From the NCBI GenBank assembly GCA_951800935.1, contig CATOLW010000066.1:1-6806 (forward strand): a stretch of DNA of 6,806 bases, read 5' to 3'. The position numbers were made by a program, and so were the translations under genes. Position 1 is the stretch's first letter. Each line of letters begins with the position of its first letter. A model generated the notes under the pieces. It did not search any database. It was not told the DNA's origin and worked only from the letters and a program-made list of their open reading frames with translations. The stretch comes from an uncultured Clostridium sp. Lineage in GTDB: Bacteria; Bacillota_A; Clostridia; TANB77; CAG-508. Shown in pieces: positions 4,351 through 6,806 of the stretch.

Positions 4351-6084
4351 TTATGCAGGTACTTTTTCTTGTAATTGCATAATAAAACATTTTAAAATAT
4401 TTAAAGTTTCATCGTTTAATTCTAAATAATGTGTCAGATCTTCTTTTTGAACTTCTTGTAGATTTTCAATGTTTTTGTGTTTTTGATTTATATTATTTTG
4501 AAGATGTATCAAATCTTTATTTTCATTGCCTAAATAATTTTGTATATCTTTTTGTTGAATTTTCTGTAATTCATCCTTTTTCTGTTTAGAAGATATATGA
4601 ATATAGTATTTTTGAGTTGTTTCATATTCAGTATGTCCCATTAAAGGAGCTAATACTTCAGGAAGCATTCCAGAATTTCTGCAATGAGTTGCAAAACTGT
4701 GTCTTAATCCATAAAGTACCATATGTGGTAATTTATTTCTTCTAATAAATTTTAAAAAATTCCTAGATAATACTTTTGGTGTAAATGGAGTTCTTGAACT
4801 ATTTAAGAAAACATATTGATTTTCAGACCATTTCAAATTATTTTTTTCAAATTCTTCTTGTTGTTCTTTTTTATGTTCAATTAGTAAGTCTTTTATTAAT
4901 AAATCAATAGGTATATGTCTATAACTTTCAGGTGTTTTCAAAGGTCCATCTTCATTTTTCCAACCTATTCTTTCCATAGTTACTTTATTAAAAATAGGAT
5001 TAGTTTTATAAGCGTTTTGAACATAAAAATCATCTTGTAAAAAATCAAGATCTATCCATCTAACACCACAAGTTTCTTCAGGACGAGTTCCATGTAATAA
5101 AGTGAATAAGAAAGCCAGTGAGCCATCTGTTTTTTTATGATATTTTGCTTTAAATCCATAATCCTTTATCATACAATTAATCCATTTGGCTCTTTCTTCT
5201 TCCTCTATGAATTCATAACTATTTGTATTTTTATTTTTTTTGACTTTATTTTTAGTTTTTATTTGTTTATCAGCAATAGGACTAATTTCAAGATATGATT
5301 TATCTACTGCGAATTGAAATGTTTGCTTTAATGAAAGTAATAAAACTCTTTGAGTATCTTTGCATTTTGTCATTGTTAGTATCTCATCAACATTTTTTTC
5401 AGAAAAGATATTTATGTTATCACATTCAGGATGTTCATCAAGATATGGAAAAACTATACTCCATAAATATCTGTTATAACTTTGTAATGTTGTTGGACTA
5501 AAATAGTCTTCATCATCATAAGGTTTTAGAGTTCTTTCATACAAGTATTGTTGCCATTCAATAATAACATTTCTAAAAGTAATTATATTAGAATCAGTAT
5601 CTATTACAGATTCTAAAACTTCTTTTTGCTTGTCAACAGAAAGAACATTATTAGTTAAAATATTAGATACTTCTTGAATTTTATTCATATTTTCAGGTCT
5701 TAAATATAAATTTTCAAGTAATTTAGTAAATGACATTATCATATTATTTAAAGAGTTAGTATTTTGATAAAATTCTTGAGTATTTTCATAAATGATATTT
5801 TCAATAAAAAATATTACATTACCATCATTATTTATAGATATTTTGCTAAATTTTTTATTTGTTCCTTCTAAAGCATCTTCAATTTTAGGTATTAGATTTT
5901 GAATGGCCATTTCATAGGATAGCTTACTAGTTGCTTCAGGTCTAGGATTTTTCACATTTTCAATTTTTAATAAAGAAGCTGTCCTTGCTCTAAAAATTTC
6001 TCCTTTCATACTTAGTTTAATTTCAAAAGACATACAATTTAGGTTTATTTTTGACATCTTCGGTTGTGTACTTATTTTTTCCAT
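4351..6084 (-). CDS. int: Tyrosine recombinase (integrase) of a tRNA-Thr-associated element
   Basis: This 577-residue site-specific recombinase should integrate and excise the element next to tRNA-Thr. Residues up to about 165 form a long N-terminal region, probably including the arm-binding domain. About 166-270 is a helical core-binding domain (ITFRNVIIEWQQYLYE onward). The catalytic domain shows Arg334 (HGTRPEE), Lys383 (PLKTPE), Arg461 (YGLRHSFATH), His484 (LMGHTEYE) and nucleophile Tyr494 (TTQKYYIH). The first His of the usual HxxR box is Tyr458. A Gln/Lys/Glu-rich, probably coiled-coil tail of over 80 residues follows the nucleophile, longer than usual. I chose ATG 6084 because GGAGG lies 5 bases upstream; an in-frame TTG at 6096 overlaps that SD. 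No frameshift is seen, so it is probably active. Confidence 0.95.
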   Translation of the reverse strand: MEKISTQPKMSKINLNCMSFEIKLSMKGEIFRARTASLLKIENVKNPRPEATSKLSYEMAIQNLIPKIEDALEGTNKKFSKISINNDGNVIFFIENIIYENTQEFYQNTNSLNNMIMSFTKLLENLYLRPENMNKIQEVSNILTNNVLSVDKQKEVLESVIDTDSNIITFRNVIIEWQQYLYERTLKPYDDEDYFSPTTLQSYNRYLWSIVFPYLDEHPECDNINIFSEKNVDEILTMTKCKDTQRVLLLSLKQTFQFAVDKSYLEISPIADKQIKTKNKVKKNKNTNSYEFIEEEERAKWINCMIKDYGFKAKYHKKTDGSLAFLFTLLHGTRPEETCGVRWIDLDFLQDDFYVQNAYKTNPIFNKVTMERIGWKNEDGPLKTPESYRHIPIDLLIKDLLIEHKKEQQEEFEKNNLKWSENQYVFLNSSRTPFTPKVLSRNFLKFIRRNKLPHMVLYGLRHSFATHCRNSGMLPEVLAPLMGHTEYETTQKYYIHISSKQKKDELQKIQQKDIQNYLGNENKDLIHLQNNINQKHKNIENLQEVQKEDLTHYLELNDETLNILKCFIMQLQEKVPA

Positions 6085-6104
6085 TATCTCCTCCAATGCT
6101 TTTA

Positions 6105-6159
6105 GAGAAAATTATTAGAATTATAAGTTTGTTTTCTATATTGTATAATAATTTTTCTC
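6105..6159. repeat. Inverted repeat in the integrase leader
   Basis: GAGAAAATTATTA (6105-6117) pairs with TAATAATTTTTCTC (6146-6159) as a 13-bp stem with one extra T, around a 28-base loop. It spans the -10 region and leader of the integrase gene and could be an operator or an RNA structure that limits integrase expression. Confidence 0.5.
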
Positions 6160-6168
6160 AAAAAACAA
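6140..6168 (-). promoter_or_regulatory. Possible promoter of the integrase gene
   Basis: On the minus strand, TTGTTT (6168-6163) and TACAAT (6145-6140) are separated by 17 bases, upstream of the integrase SD. The surrounding AT-rich sequence gives other near-matches, so the exact boxes are uncertain. The 95-base gap after the excisionase gene supports independent control. Confidence 0.4.
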
Positions 6169-6179
6169 TGTTGAAAAAA

Positions 6180-6377
6180 TTAATATTTATAATTGCCGTA
6201 TGTACCTGGATTCTCATCAAACCATTGTTTTAATTTATTTTTATTTATTATTATTTTTCTTTTAAAACGAATGGATGGAAAACCAGGAACGGTTACCAAT
6301 TTCAACATAAGATTTTTTCCAATTCCTAATAATTGAGCTGCTTCATCTACCGTAATTCCAATTCTTTCATTTTCCAT
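6180..6377 (-). CDS. Excisionase-like small HTH DNA-binding protein
   Basis: This 65-residue protein has the layout of an excisionase/MerR-like (HTH_17 type) DNA-binding domain. ITVDEAAQLLGIGKNLMLKLV (about 8-28) forms the helix-turn-helix. FPSIRFKRKIIINKNKLKQWFDEN (about 33-56) matches the wing, in which a basic strand and K-LKQWF follow. In integrative elements such proteins bend att DNA to favour excision and may regulate the integrase. The start at ATG 6377 has a modest SD (GGAAG, 8 bases) and overlaps the stop of the upstream gene by 11 bases, implying translational coupling; an upstream in-frame Met at 6440 would add 21 residues that overlap the neighbour further, which is less likely. 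It lies directly upstream of the integrase, as expected for xis. Confidence 0.8.
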   Translation of the reverse strand: MENERIGITVDEAAQLLGIGKNLMLKLVTVPGFPSIRFKRKIIINKNKLKQWFDENPGTYGNYKY

Positions 6378-6588
6378 TAGTATCACTTCCGTTTTTGATT
6401 TTTTGTAATTTTTTTCTTGCTTCAGCTTGTGCATTAGCAATAGTTTGAACCATGTCTCTAGGATAAAGTTTAAAACATTGTCGCATTTCTATTCCTAATG
6501 TATCAGGGGTTATTTCTTCGCGATATTTAGAACTTTGCATATAATTTAATGTAATTTGTGCATAAGCAACTGCATCTTTTTTATTCAT
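6367..6588 (-). CDS. Small conserved-looking accessory protein of the element, unknown function
   Basis: I do not recognise this 73-residue soluble protein by name. It is predicted to be mostly helical: NKKDAVAYAQITLNYMQSS (2-20), a central EITPDTLGIEMRQCF segment, and a C-terminal helix (PRDMVQTIANAQAEARKKLQKI) that ends in a basic tail. It has no signal peptide or membrane helix. Start ATG 6588 has a strong AGGAGGTG site at 6 bases. Its first 8 bases overlap the stop of the upstream gene and its last 11 bases overlap the excisionase gene, so it is the middle of a tightly coupled run of small genes. Context suggests a role in regulating or maintaining the element, which is inference only. 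Confidence 0.7.
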   Translation of the reverse strand: MNKKDAVAYAQITLNYMQSSKYREEITPDTLGIEMRQCFKLYPRDMVQTIANAQAEARKKLQKIKNGSDTNGK

Positions 6589-6806
6589 TTATTGCACCTC
6601 CTACAAAGGTTTCAAATAATGTAATTATTTTATCCCATTTCATTTTTGAATTTTCTGTTAGGTTAATTTCGCATTTTTCTATATATGAAAAATCTTCCTT
6701 ATTTCGTATAATTAATTCTAATTTCTGTGTGTCATTTGCAGTATAATGAACCTCAGCATATACTTTACTTTGATTATTGTGTAATTTATCAGCTAGTTTA
6801 AATACT
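6581..6806 (-). CDS. Partial hypothetical protein, C-terminal 74 residues
   Basis: The reading frame is open from the right edge (first full codon 6805-6803) to a TAA at 6583-6581 and gives 74 residues; the start lies beyond the window. It looks like an alpha/beta soluble protein: alternating strands VYAEVHYTA and LELIIRN, then EKCEINLTENSKM, and an amphipathic helix (MKWDKIITLFETFVGGAI). I recognise no family. The stop overlaps the start of the next gene by 8 bases (ATGAATAA), and the AGGAGGTG SD of that gene lies within this coding sequence, so the two are translationally coupled. Coding status is supported by the overlap and by absence of stops over the 225 bases. Confidence 0.65.
   Translation of the reverse strand, partial: VFKLADKLHNNQSKVYAEVHYTANDTQKLELIIRNKEDFSYIEKCEINLTENSKMKWDKIITLFETFVGGAINE

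Noticed and set aside
5295..5501. Plus-strand 68-codon frame inside the integrase gene
   Set aside because: It lies antisense within the conserved core-binding region of the integrase, without SD or family resemblance.
6051..6233. Plus-strand 60-codon frame across the int-xis gap
   Set aside because: It overlaps the starts and ends of two real minus-strand genes, has no SD, and resembles no protein.
6558..6746. Plus-strand 62-codon frame
   Set aside because: It is opposite the partial gene and the 73-residue gene, which are joined by coupled overlaps and a strong SD on the minus strand.

Overview
The window is low-GC DNA with strong AAGGAGG-type ribosome binding sites, tRNA genes that encode their own CCA, TGG-coded tryptophan (no sign of UGA recoding), and a small DUF1858 CxxC protein. 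Together these suggest an anaerobic Bacillota (Firmicutes-like) bacterium, possibly a gut commensal. I cannot name a genus.

Left part (1-3502, minus strand): an operon for the inner-membrane and coupling parts of a Gram-positive type IV secretion system (T4SS). From a good promoter at 3474-3502 it runs: a 48-residue one-helix membrane protein; a VirD4/TraG-like coupling ATPase; a VirB2/TrbC-like pilin; a VirB6/TrbL-like polytopic channel protein; and a PrgI (VirB3-like) protein. A VirB4 ATPase would be expected next, beyond the left edge. The first two genes have no ATG, GTG or TTG start. Each has a good Shine-Dalgarno (SD) sequence placed 6-7 bases before an in-frame ATT, so both appear to use AUU (or AUC) initiation. 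The coupling protein is therefore 569 residues, not the 510 implied by its first ATG, and the extra segment carries its first transmembrane helix. At three gene junctions the stop codon TAA runs straight into the next SD.

Middle (3521-4246, plus strand): a DUF1858 gene transcribed divergently from the T4SS operon, then a tRNA-Lys(TTT), tRNA-Glu(TTC), tRNA-Thr(TGT) cluster. The cluster has a canonical promoter, a hairpin just before tRNA-Lys, a 13-bp inverted repeat between tRNA-Lys and tRNA-Glu, and a terminator after tRNA-Thr. This looks like core chromosome.

Right part (about 4150-6806, minus strand): one end of an integrated mobile element. A tyrosine recombinase is transcribed toward the 3' end of tRNA-Thr, with a small excisionase-like HTH protein and two overlapping small accessory genes upstream. 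Between tRNA-Thr and the integrase lie two sets of direct repeats (TAGTCTTGA x2 and TAGTCCCCA x3), both with an exact 11-bp period. They are good candidates for integrase arm-binding sites beside the attachment site. The element body should continue to the right, so the T4SS operon on the left is outside it and is either chromosomal or part of another element.
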